Source: Methanomethylovorans sp.
Lineage (GTDB): Archaea; Halobacteriota; Methanosarcinia; Methanosarcinales; Methanosarcinaceae
Reading direction: 5' to 3'
DNA length: 17,360 bases
Assembly (NCBI GenBank): GCA_020854785.1
Contig: JAHFZE010000017.1
Coordinates: forward strand, 1-17,360
Under the pieces are notes generated by a model. It was given only the letters and a program-made list of their open reading frames with translations. It searched no databases and had not been told where the DNA came from. Both the position numbers and the translations under genes were made by a program. Of the stretch, positions 6,916 through 13,774 are shown piece after piece (the stretch's first letter is position 1; every line of letters begins with the position of its first letter).

Positions 6916-8421
6916 TTAGTGTTCTTTTTCATCGCCTGCTCGGCAAACTGTGCTTCCTTTGCTCAGCAGAAGATTATATGCGTCCTTTTCCTTGTTATAG
7001 TTCACAAGCACATTATAAAGCTCCAGTATTTCTCCATAATTAGCTCTTTTAATAATGCTATTGTCCTCAGTGACGTTATGCCATGGAAGTACTGTATATA
7101 CTGCTTTCCTGGAAGTTCCATCGCACAGTTTGTAAAGACTGTATCTCTCATCTCCCAGGTCACCTGACATAAGGGAACATACTACATTGATGCGCTTATC
7201 TTTGTGCATACCTATTTTGGAGAAACGTGCAAACTTTGCCTTGGGCGGGACCCTGTAGCACTCTTTGGTAAGACCATCCTTTCTTATTATAGAATAGGAA
7301 TACTTTATATCAGTGTTGATAAAACGATAAGGCTCATCACACTCTGCAAGTTTGCGCATAAGGAGTGTAGGATTGATATCCTGCTTTTGCTCGAAGCTCC
7401 AGCACCCTTCAAGGCTACAGCCCGAACCCCATATAAAGGAACATGGGGCGTATATACCAAGACCAGCCTCCCTGAGCGCAATGCTCAGCCTGCGCAATTC
7501 CACCGAGTTAGTTCTGTCCGCGGGCTCTATTACAAGCATACTGCCATCAGATGCAAGCCTTTGAGCCAATTTCAACACTATGTCAACTTTTTGCTCTATA
7601 GTGATATCTTTGATCTCATTGAGCACGTTAGAGAACACCATAAGGTCGATATTCTCAGGCAGGCTCTCTGGCTTTATTGCACGCACATCGGATCTTATAG
7701 GTTCATGGATAGCTATTGGATCTGGAGCATATTGTGGAACAAGGGAGTTGAAAGCTTCGATATTTTCCTCGTATAGCTCTACACAATATATTTCGGCCTT
7801 GCGACCTTCCAGCCTTTTATAAAAGTCAGCAATAGCCAGAGGCACTGTGCCCGGACCGGTGCCTATATCAAGGATCTTCATGCGAGTTTTGAGTATACCT
7901 GCCAGGGCCATATCATACAGTATGTGCTGGAACTGCACAAAATATACTGGGAAGTGATAAGCAAGGTATCCCAGTACATTGTATCCTTTTTCATAGGATA
8001 TCCTGCGGGAAACGCTTTCCTTCCAATACTCATTCTTTTGACCCACAACCGCTTTTCTGATCCTGTCCAGAACAAGCGGGTCATCCCACTGCTTTCCAGT
8101 CTTCTTTCCGATATACTGTTCGATAATTGTCTGCAGTTTTGCCGAAACCACTGCAGACCTGAGGAAAATCTCAGTTCTCTTTACTTCTTCTTCGGTAAGT
8201 TGCATTACAGTTGCAGGAGGAGCAAGCATAAGCCTGATATCAGGACCTTCGGGGATGGCATCAATCTCCAGCTCGTACAGAAATGGCTTAACAATGCTAT
8301 ATATCTGTTCAACGGACATTTCACTTGTAATATAATTTTGTATCTCTGAAAGCATGAACTCCGGCTTCATGTGGGAGACATACTTTAGAGTGGAAATTAT
8401 TTCCTTTTCACTATCCTTCAT
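6916..8421 (-). CDS. Rsm22/METTL17-like methyltransferase-fold protein with putative Fe-S site
   Basis: A 501-residue protein of the Rsm22 family (mitochondrial METTL17 and archaeal/bacterial relatives), which acts on or with the small ribosomal subunit. An alpha-helical N-terminal part (1-170) precedes a SAM-binding fold: motif I ILDIGTGPGTVPLA (183-196), acidic Glu215 after strand 2 (CVELYE), and FSNVLNE (263-269). After the fold comes the family's cysteine region: Cys327, Cys335 and Cys340 (C-x7-C-x4-C, in APCSFIWGSGCSLEGCWSF), with Cys415 (INVVCSL) as a plausible fourth ligand; in METTL17 four cysteines bind a [4Fe-4S] cluster. The C-terminal segment is beta-rich, as in Rsm22. The upstream sequence is pyrimidine-rich with no ribosome binding site; a TATA-like box about 29 bp before the ATG suggests a leaderless mRNA. 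Start alternatives at codons 18 and 23 look no better. It is divergent from the QueG-like gene. Confidence 0.85.
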   Translation of the reverse strand: MKDSEKEIISTLKYVSHMKPEFMLSEIQNYITSEMSVEQIYSIVKPFLYELEIDAIPEGPDIRLMLAPPATVMQLTEEEVKRTEIFLRSAVVSAKLQTIIEQYIGKKTGKQWDDPLVLDRIRKAVVGQKNEYWKESVSRRISYEKGYNVLGYLAYHFPVYFVQFQHILYDMALAGILKTRMKILDIGTGPGTVPLAIADFYKRLEGRKAEIYCVELYEENIEAFNSLVPQYAPDPIAIHEPIRSDVRAIKPESLPENIDLMVFSNVLNEIKDITIEQKVDIVLKLAQRLASDGSMLVIEPADRTNSVELRRLSIALREAGLGIYAPCSFIWGSGCSLEGCWSFEQKQDINPTLLMRKLAECDEPYRFINTDIKYSYSIIRKDGLTKECYRVPPKAKFARFSKIGMHKDKRINVVCSLMSGDLGDERYSLYKLCDGTSRKAVYTVLPWHNVTEDNSIIKRANYGEILELYNVLVNYNKEKDAYNLLLSKGSTVCRAGDEKEH

Positions 8422-8446
8422 TGATAGGAGGGACGGCGGGAAGGCT

Positions 8447-8454
8447 CATAAATG
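8447..8454 (-). promoter_or_regulatory. TATA-like box of the Rsm22-like gene
   Basis: The minus strand reads CATTTATG, centred about 29 bp before the ATG at 8421, which would give a nearly leaderless transcript. It is a weak match. Confidence 0.3.
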
Positions 8455-8464
8455 TACTGATTCC

Positions 8465-8475
8465 AAAAAATATAT
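8465..8475 (+). promoter_or_regulatory. TATA box of the QueG-like gene
   Basis: AAAAAATATAT lies about 15 bp before the first ATG (8485) and about 30 bp before the in-frame ATG at 8500. Transcription from this box would start near 8497, so the second ATG may be the true start. The boxes for the two divergent genes lie within about 30 bp of each other. Confidence 0.4.
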
Positions 8476-8484
8476 CAGATACAA

Positions 8485-9219
8485 ATGGATGTTATTCTCA
8501 TGGACCTCAATAAAGAGATACAAAGTCTGGCAAAGGCCAACGGGGTATTTTACTGTGGTGTGGCTGACCTGTCCAGGGCAAAGGAATTCATTATGCAGCA
8601 GGGCGGGAGTGAACTGGGATCCTATCCTTATTCTATATCTCTGGGAATCCCTCTTTTTAAAGACATAGTTGACAGGTTGCCTGACAGGTCACAGCACTCA
8701 GTAGCTTTGAACTATCATCATTGCTACGAGATCACAAACCATAGGCTTGACATTGCAGCTTCTATTGTTGCAAGCTATCTTCAGGATAATGGATACAGAG
8801 TACTACCATTACCTGCTTCGAAGAGGATAGATGATGAAAGGTTATGCGCATCCTTTTCACACAAGCTTGGAGCACGTCTGGCGGGGCTTGGATGGGTTGG
8901 AAAAAGCTGCCTGCTCATTACTCCCGATCATGGTCCCAGGGTAAGGTGGGTATCCATTCTGACAGATGCCCCGTTGGAAACCTCACATACTATAATGGAC
9001 TCAAAGTGTGGAAATTGCAATGCCTGTGTTGATATCTGTCCTGTTCAAGCCTTTACTGGACATGGATTTCAGGAAAAAGAGCCACGTGAGATAAGATATG
9101 ATGCACGTAAATGTGAAAGATATATCAACTCTCTTGGAGAAGGAGAGAAAATAAAGGTGTGTGGCATGTGCCTTTACGTATGCCCCTATGGACAAAAGAA
9201 CAGGCGTATTCAAAATTAA
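8485..9219 (+). CDS. QueG-like double [4Fe-4S] iron-sulfur protein (COG1600 relative)
   Basis: A 244-residue protein related to epoxyqueuosine reductase QueG but much shorter (QueG is roughly 350-380 residues, with a C-terminal HEAT-like domain absent here). The middle part carries the QueG core signature GARLAGLGWVGKSCLLI (129-145) and GPRVRWVSILTDAPL (150-164). Two ferredoxin-type clusters follow: Cys175, Cys178, Cys181, Cys185 (CGNCNACVDICP) and Cys210, Cys226, Cys229, Cys233 (C...CGMCLYVCPYG), all eight ligands present. In QueG the N-terminal domain binds cobalamin and the clusters feed electrons to it. Archaea are not known to make queuosine, so the substrate here is probably different, and I give no gene symbol. 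The start could be 8485 or, from TATA spacing, 8500. The stop codon overlaps the end of the convergent TrmB gene by 4 bp. Confidence 0.85.
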   Translation: MDVILMDLNKEIQSLAKANGVFYCGVADLSRAKEFIMQQGGSELGSYPYSISLGIPLFKDIVDRLPDRSQHSVALNYHHCYEITNHRLDIAASIVASYLQDNGYRVLPLPASKRIDDERLCASFSHKLGARLAGLGWVGKSCLLITPDHGPRVRWVSILTDAPLETSHTIMDSKCGNCNACVDICPVQAFTGHGFQEKEPREIRYDARKCERYINSLGEGEKIKVCGMCLYVCPYGQKNRRIQN

Positions 9220-10007
9220 ACACTATTGATCGATCCTATAGGTTTGCATGCTTGCCACTCCATCTCAATAAAATGCCTGAAAATAGAGACCTGTTCCTTG
9301 CCGTTGTACCATGTTGCAGTAAAGTTCATGGGAATGTTCTCGTTCTTTATAGTGATGATCAGAAGTTCCTTGTTATCTATCACCAGAATTCCACCCTTCA
9401 GCAGATTATCACTCACCTCTCCTGAATAGACTCTTACTTCAGCACCCTGGACTTTTTTATTTACAACTTGATTTTCGTTAATGGTGATCCGTACCTTCAA
9501 ACCTTCATCTATCTTCTCCTGTAGTTTCTGCGTAATAATTTCCATGATCGGATAAACATCCATAGCCTTGTCTAATGAGGGATAGGTGGATGCCAGTACT
9601 ATCTCTTTCCTGGCCGAGTCTAACATCTGGACTATCTTATCAGTAACGTTCTTCACGCCGCTGATATTCCATACAGCATCGTCATCTGTAGGGATATCAG
9701 GTGCATTACAGATCTTTTCAAGTTGCTCCAGAGATGTTTCGACAGCTTTTTCATAATTCATCTTCAACCTGTCAATGATCTGGTCCGGAGCTATTGCCTT
9801 GTAACGCATGGGTTTAGTGTTCTGGGTATCTATGACTCCCTTTTCCTTAAGCTTGGTAAGCACGCCATACACAGCGGAGCGCGGGATACCCGATAATGCG
9901 TGGATGTCTGCCACAGTTCCGCTACCATAGCGTGTAAGTGCTATAAGCACTTTAGCCTCGTAGGTTGTTAGACCCAGTTGCTGAAGTGATTCGATCAAGG
10001 TATTCAT
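9216..10007 (-). CDS. TrmB-family transcriptional regulator
   Basis: A 263-residue DNA-binding regulator of the archaeal TrmB family. The N-terminal winged helix (about 5-70) reads LGLTTYEAKVLIAL, then IHALSGIPRSAVYGVLTKLKEKG (recognition-helix region 38-57) and a wing ending near YKAIAPDQII. A short helical linker follows (75-100), then a C-terminal phospholipase-D-like effector-sensing domain as in TrmB relatives (about 105-255; SARKEIVLASTYPS, LLKGGILVIDNKELLIITI, FIEMEWQACK at the end). It is the last gene of a three-gene operon behind the RND transporter and the exported protein, 24 bp after the latter; a weak GTGA lies about 10 nt before the ATG. The context suggests it controls this operon, probably from a palindrome in front of the RND gene. 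The effector is unknown. Confidence 0.9.
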   Translation of the reverse strand: MNTLIESLQQLGLTTYEAKVLIALTRYGSGTVADIHALSGIPRSAVYGVLTKLKEKGVIDTQNTKPMRYKAIAPDQIIDRLKMNYEKAVETSLEQLEKICNAPDIPTDDDAVWNISGVKNVTDKIVQMLDSARKEIVLASTYPSLDKAMDVYPIMEIITQKLQEKIDEGLKVRITINENQVVNKKVQGAEVRVYSGEVSDNLLKGGILVIDNKELLIITIKNENIPMNFTATWYNGKEQVSIFRHFIEMEWQACKPIGSINSV

Positions 10008-10031
10008 AATACTACTTCACATAGGATACAC

Positions 10032-11141
10032 TTATTTGTCATTTTCCTTTGTTTCTTTGTTCTCCAGATATCTCTTGTAATTATTCTGTTTCTTCTTCCT
10101 GGAGATCATAAATACCGGAGTACCGATGATACCTACCAGAAGCACAAGTCCAACCGCAACAGAGGCATTAAGGGATTCTGCCGGACCAACATACACAGGT
10201 ATTTTGAGATTATCCGAATACTGGCTTTTATCTTGTTCATCCTTATATTTTATCTCACTGCTTATAGAATAATCCTTTACTGTTGCATCTTCTGCCACAT
10301 TTAGGTTGAATACTGCTATCCTTGACTCACCAGGATGCATGTCTCCCAGATATGCCTGGTCGTCCGTGGTGGTGAAAGGATCCACAACACTTATCCTTGC
10401 AATACATTCACGTGCTATCTGCTCTCCTGTATTGGTATATGTTACATTGATAGTTTTTTCATCGCCAGCCCGCAGATCAGACTCAACATTCTCTATCCTG
10501 AAATACGGTTCTTCTTCAACGACTACTTGAAGGACCATTGTCTGGTTCATATCCTCATACCAGTAGTAAGTATCACCGTAAGGAGGTGTTACCGCAGAAT
10601 CCTTCTGGGACCTATATGCAACATAAAGCTGCAGATCATAAGTGCCCGCTTTTGCATTGTCGTAGATCTCTATAGGGAATTCGGCGGGTGAAGAGAGGGA
10701 TTTTCCGGTATTCAATGAACCCAAAAGTAGAGTGTCCTGTTCTATATTTATGGGAGCATCGGGGTCAGCAAGTGAAAGTGTTGCTGTCATAGAATCTGCT
10801 GTTGTTATCGCCCGGTCTGACAGAAGTTCGCTTGACATATATGTGCGGGTGAGTGTTTCACCATACTCCTCTATATCATCTTCTATATCATCTTCGTTGG
10901 CCTCGAATCTTGTGATCTGTCCATTGTTCAGTATATTCACATAAAGGATACCTTCTTCTCCTCTCTCGAACACTTCATCACAAGCGAGGTTTGCTACCAG
11001 ATGAGGAGAACCATACACATCATAGTAATCGCTTGCAATTTCAGAGACAACATTCTCATCTATACCCGCTGATGCAAACTGTATACAACTGAGTAATAGA
11101 ATTGCGATCAAAAACAGCCTCAAATTTCTAAGAGAGATCAT
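10032..11141 (-). CDS. Exported COG1361-like protein with C-terminal membrane anchor, RND partner
   Basis: A 369-residue exported, membrane-anchored protein. The N-terminus is a signal peptide (hydrophobic at about 8-22, ending ASAG). The outer part has beta-sandwich repeats like the archaeal COG1361/CARDB group: a first unit around 45-210 with a very acidic insert (DDIEDDIEEYG, 84-94), and a second around 215-318 (DLRAGDEKTINVTYTNTGEQI, then LGDMHPGESRIAVFNLNV). A hydrophobic helix at about 325-346 is followed by a basic tail RKKKQNNYKR, giving a cytosolic stop-transfer. The ATG overlaps the stop of the RND gene (ATGA) and has a strong ribosome binding site, so the two are translationally coupled. 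Similar exported proteins are often next to archaeal HAE3 transporters; by inference it is an accessory subunit that binds substrate or links the pump to the S-layer. Confidence 0.87.
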   Translation of the reverse strand: MISLRNLRLFLIAILLLSCIQFASAGIDENVVSEIASDYYDVYGSPHLVANLACDEVFERGEEGILYVNILNNGQITRFEANEDDIEDDIEEYGETLTRTYMSSELLSDRAITTADSMTATLSLADPDAPINIEQDTLLLGSLNTGKSLSSPAEFPIEIYDNAKAGTYDLQLYVAYRSQKDSAVTPPYGDTYYWYEDMNQTMVLQVVVEEEPYFRIENVESDLRAGDEKTINVTYTNTGEQIARECIARISVVDPFTTTDDQAYLGDMHPGESRIAVFNLNVAEDATVKDYSISSEIKYKDEQDKSQYSDNLKIPVYVGPAESLNASVAVGLVLLVGIIGTPVFMISRKKKQNNYKRYLENKETKENDK

Positions 11142-13462
11142 GTACTCACCTTATTTTCTTCTGTATATTTTTTTGATGTTTTGCGTCCTGATCTCCACCT
11201 GTCCAGGTTAACCATAATAGGTGGCAGGACAACGATTGTACTGAATAACGAAAAAGCTACAGCTATTACCGTAACTATCCCAAAACCACGCAGCATTGGG
11301 AATGATGATGCCACAAGAGCTGAAAAACCGAATATCACAGTAAAACCTGATGCAAGGATCGCTGGTCCTATTCTGAGCGCAGCCGTTTCCATGGCATCAA
11401 GTGGCTCCAGTCCCTTGTCACGTTCTTCAAAATAACGTTCCAGCATAAGGATAGTGAACTCTGCCCCTATCCCTATTGCAAGAGCACCAAGTGTGGCTGT
11501 AAGCGGATTGTATTCCATACCTGACAGGTACATCACTCCGCCAAGCCAGCCCGTGACCATCACGATAGGCAGTATTGTTGCCAGGGATTTCATCCAGTCC
11601 TTGTAGATCACTAGCATACCCACAAAGATAATGACCATTCCCAGGTAACCCATGGCAGTCCTGCCCGATGTAAGGGCACCTATTATGGAAGTTTCTGTTA
11701 CTTTATTACCCGTGACAGTGACCGTGACCCCCGGTGGAGGAGCATACCATTGCAGGTCGTTCTCAACTGCTTCAATTATATCAGATACCTGTTGTGTTTG
11801 CAGGTCGTTCTCAAGTTTAAGATTAAGAATACCAAGGTTACCACCTTCAATGTACTGGTCAGTAATGACAGAGGACATACTGTCTGTTATAGAGATCACT
11901 GTGTCCTTATCAGAAGGTATTGAGCCATAACCAGAGTATATAAGCGAACCAATGCTGCTAGAGCCTGTTATACGGTTGTGCCGTTCCTTTTCCAGTTCAC
12001 TGAAATCGACCATCCATTGTAGCAGGTCTGGGTCCATAATGTTATCTGCCCTGATTATTATACTTAATTGGTCGCTACCTCCCATGACCCTGTTAAGCTT
12101 GTTAAGGTTCTGAAGTGCCTGCATGTCCTGGGGTACAAAGTCCTTTGTGTCCGTCTGTACTCCTACATGCTCATCTGCATATAGTCCTGCAATTGCAAAA
12201 ACAGATGCCAGTGCTATCACGATAATATAGTGTTTTGTTGATAGCAGAGAAACTTTTGCAAGGAAATTTCCAAGAGGAGAGCTATGCTCTGTTGTTGGCT
12301 CTAAGGTTGTTTTATCTTCTTTAAGTTCCTTTTTTGACTTTTTTTCTGCTTCTTTTTCTAATGACCTTCTATCGAACCGATATAGTAAAGCGACCAGCAC
12401 GAACATTGAAACAAGGTAGCATAGGATCACTCCTACAAGACTCATCTTTCCAAAGTCCTGTATCATAGGAACAGGAGAAATGAACAGCGCTATAAAACCT
12501 AAGGAAGTTGCTACGACCGCAGTAGCTACTGCAGGCCCAGTGTGCTTTATTGTATCAATTACTGCCTCTTCAGCAGACTCTCCCTTTGCAAGCTCTTCTT
12601 CGATCCTATTCTGGAACTGGATGGCATAATCTGCTCCCAGACCAATAAGAATGGGAAATACTGCCATTGATGCCATGGTCATGGGGATGCTCAGCAGACC
12701 CATGGCTCCGAATGTATAGATCAGTCCCACAAGGATGACCGGTATTGGAAGCAAGGACCATCTAACATGTCTGAAAACGATCTTAAGCCCTATGATCATT
12801 AGAACGAAAGCAAGGACCAACATGGTTCCAAGACTTGAAGTCATTTCTTCTGACATTGCTATTATGTATGCCGGCTCACCGGTGGCGACAGCGGTGGTAC
12901 CTGCTGGAAAATCAACTAGCTCAATAGTTCTTTCGACCTGAGCAAGAACACGTTTTTTGTTATCTTCATTTATACTGCCGGGCATCTGGATCATTATCAG
13001 TGTATGTGTGGTGTCTGGCATGAACTGCTCAACATAAGCAGATGGCAATTGGTCGATAAGTGTCAGAATGGTGCTATCGTCAGGTATATCTGAACGGCCT
13101 GTTGCAGAATAGGATGCACTTTTGATGAGCGATGCCATGCTCATTACATTCTCTACATCCTTGTCGTGCTCAATTATCATGTCAAAGTTGTTAATAGCCT
13201 CCAACACCTCGGACTCTCTGACATCATCAGATTCCACAAGTACAACTACGACCTCACTGCCAAAGTTTTGTTTGTATAGGTGGTCATAGTTCTGGTAGAT
13301 CTCAGAATCTTTTTTAACAAAGGTATCTGTCCCGCTTTTCTGTTCTATCAGGCCTGCACCAATGAATGACAATAACATCAAGATAATGGCTATAGCAAGT
13401 ATTGTTTTGGGGGATCTTTCTACAAATGCCCCGATGTTCTCAAATATTTGTTTTACAGACAT
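11138..13462 (-). CDS. RND-superfamily exporter, HAE3/MMPL type
   Basis: A 774-residue integral membrane transporter built as two homologous halves of about six helices each. TM1 lies at about 18-38, an outer loop at 40-205, TM2-6 at 212-362, a charged cytosolic linker at 363-405 (rich in Glu and Lys), TM7 at 411-428, a second outer loop at 430-600, and TM8-12 at 603-750. The motif in the fourth helix reads GLGADYAIQF in half 1 (Asp278) and GIGAEFTILML in half 2 (Glu668); these acidic residues sit where RND pumps carry proton-relay residues. Length and layout fit the largely archaeal hydrophobe/amphiphile efflux-3 family, which lacks the large docking domains of Gram-negative pumps. The substrate is unknown; lipids or hydrophobic compounds are typical for relatives. 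First gene of an operon with an exported partner and a TrmB regulator. No ribosome binding site is visible; the leader is probably only about 10 nt. Confidence 0.93.
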   Translation of the reverse strand: MSVKQIFENIGAFVERSPKTILAIAIILMLLSFIGAGLIEQKSGTDTFVKKDSEIYQNYDHLYKQNFGSEVVVVLVESDDVRESEVLEAINNFDMIIEHDKDVENVMSMASLIKSASYSATGRSDIPDDSTILTLIDQLPSAYVEQFMPDTTHTLIMIQMPGSINEDNKKRVLAQVERTIELVDFPAGTTAVATGEPAYIIAMSEEMTSSLGTMLVLAFVLMIIGLKIVFRHVRWSLLPIPVILVGLIYTFGAMGLLSIPMTMASMAVFPILIGLGADYAIQFQNRIEEELAKGESAEEAVIDTIKHTGPAVATAVVATSLGFIALFISPVPMIQDFGKMSLVGVILCYLVSMFVLVALLYRFDRRSLEKEAEKKSKKELKEDKTTLEPTTEHSSPLGNFLAKVSLLSTKHYIIVIALASVFAIAGLYADEHVGVQTDTKDFVPQDMQALQNLNKLNRVMGGSDQLSIIIRADNIMDPDLLQWMVDFSELEKERHNRITGSSSIGSLIYSGYGSIPSDKDTVISITDSMSSVITDQYIEGGNLGILNLKLENDLQTQQVSDIIEAVENDLQWYAPPPGVTVTVTGNKVTETSIIGALTSGRTAMGYLGMVIIFVGMLVIYKDWMKSLATILPIVMVTGWLGGVMYLSGMEYNPLTATLGALAIGIGAEFTILMLERYFEERDKGLEPLDAMETAALRIGPAILASGFTVIFGFSALVASSFPMLRGFGIVTVIAVAFSLFSTIVVLPPIMVNLDRWRSGRKTSKKYTEENKVST
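11146..11151 (-). promoter_or_regulatory. Strong ribosome binding site for the exported RND partner
   Basis: The minus strand reads AGGTGA, 4 nt before the ATG at 11141, inside the last codons of the RND gene. It fixes the start and supports translational coupling. Confidence 0.7.
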
Positions 13463-13471
13463 GATAAGCTG

Positions 13472-13489
13472 TTAGTAGTACAATACTAA
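13472..13489. promoter_or_regulatory. Candidate operator TTAGTA-N6-TACTAA upstream of the RND operon
   Basis: A perfect inverted repeat with 6-bp arms lies between the RND operon's TATA box and its start codon, over the predicted transcription start. A protein bound here would block initiation. Known TrmB-family sites are also palindromes with TACT-like arms, and the operon ends in a TrmB gene, so autoregulation is the natural reading; binding is inferred. Confidence 0.5.
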
Positions 13490-13492
13490 AAG

Positions 13493-13502
13493 GATATATA
13501 CT
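13493..13502 (-). promoter_or_regulatory. TATA box of the RND/COG1361/TrmB operon
   Basis: The minus strand reads AGTATATATC, centred about 35 bp before the ATG at 13462, so transcription should start near 13471 with a leader of about 10 nt. Confidence 0.5.
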
Positions 13503-13650
13503 TTCTTATTAACAATAAATAGTTAATATAATAAAACATAAATTTACATTTATAACTACTTGATCTCTATTTTAAAAACTGTAAAAAGACACAAAGCTGG
13601 GAAAAAGATACAATATATCGGAAAAGTTGAATTGTCTTTATCCTAACATC

Positions 13651-13659
13651 CTTATATAT
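13651..13659 (+). promoter_or_regulatory. TATA box upstream of the DUF2238-like gene
   Basis: CTTATATAT, preceded by ACATC. The same ACATCCTTATAT string occurs in the promoter of the GTPase gene at 15120-15131. Transcription would start near 13682 and give a leader of about 93 nt. Confidence 0.4.
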
Positions 13660-13764
13660 TCAAGTAGACTTATTGACTACATCATAAAGTTTAGACATGA
13701 TCGTTGGACGCCTTATCTGAGAGGATCAAATAGAACATACTTTAAAAAATAGATATTCATTAAA

Positions 13765-13769
13765 GTGAT
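13765..13769 (+). promoter_or_regulatory. Ribosome binding site of the DUF2238-like gene
   Basis: GTGAT, complementary to the 3' end of archaeal 16S rRNA, stands 5 nt before the ATG at 13775 and supports that start. Confidence 0.5.
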
Positions 13770-13774
13770 ATAAT

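Larger units (their letters stand above)
13463..13774. other. Divergent intergenic region, 312 bp, between RND operon and DUF2238-like gene
   Basis: AT-rich spacer without a convincing gene. Its left end holds the RND operon's promoter and palindrome. The right half has a good TATA box at 13651-13659 and a second, weaker one (TTTAAAAAATA) at about 13741-13751 for the downstream membrane-protein gene. An 8-base inverted repeat, CTACTTGA (13556-13563) and TCAAGTAG (13660-13667), is separated by about 96 bp. A seven-codon reading frame with stop (13697-13720) lies in the possible leader; it has no ribosome binding site and is probably chance. Confidence 0.5.

Noticed and set aside
7204..7776. 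Plus-strand open frame of 190 codons opposite the Rsm22-like gene
   Set aside because: It is antisense to a well supported coding region, has a compositionally odd translation with no recognisable motif, and no ribosome binding site or TATA box.
8485..9219. Naming the gene queG
   Set aside because: It is too short for QueG and the queuosine pathway is not known in archaea; only relationship to the COG1600 group is supported.
13697..13720. Seven-codon leader peptide before the DUF2238-like gene
   Set aside because: No ribosome binding site, no regulatory codon run and no attenuator-like hairpin; likely chance.
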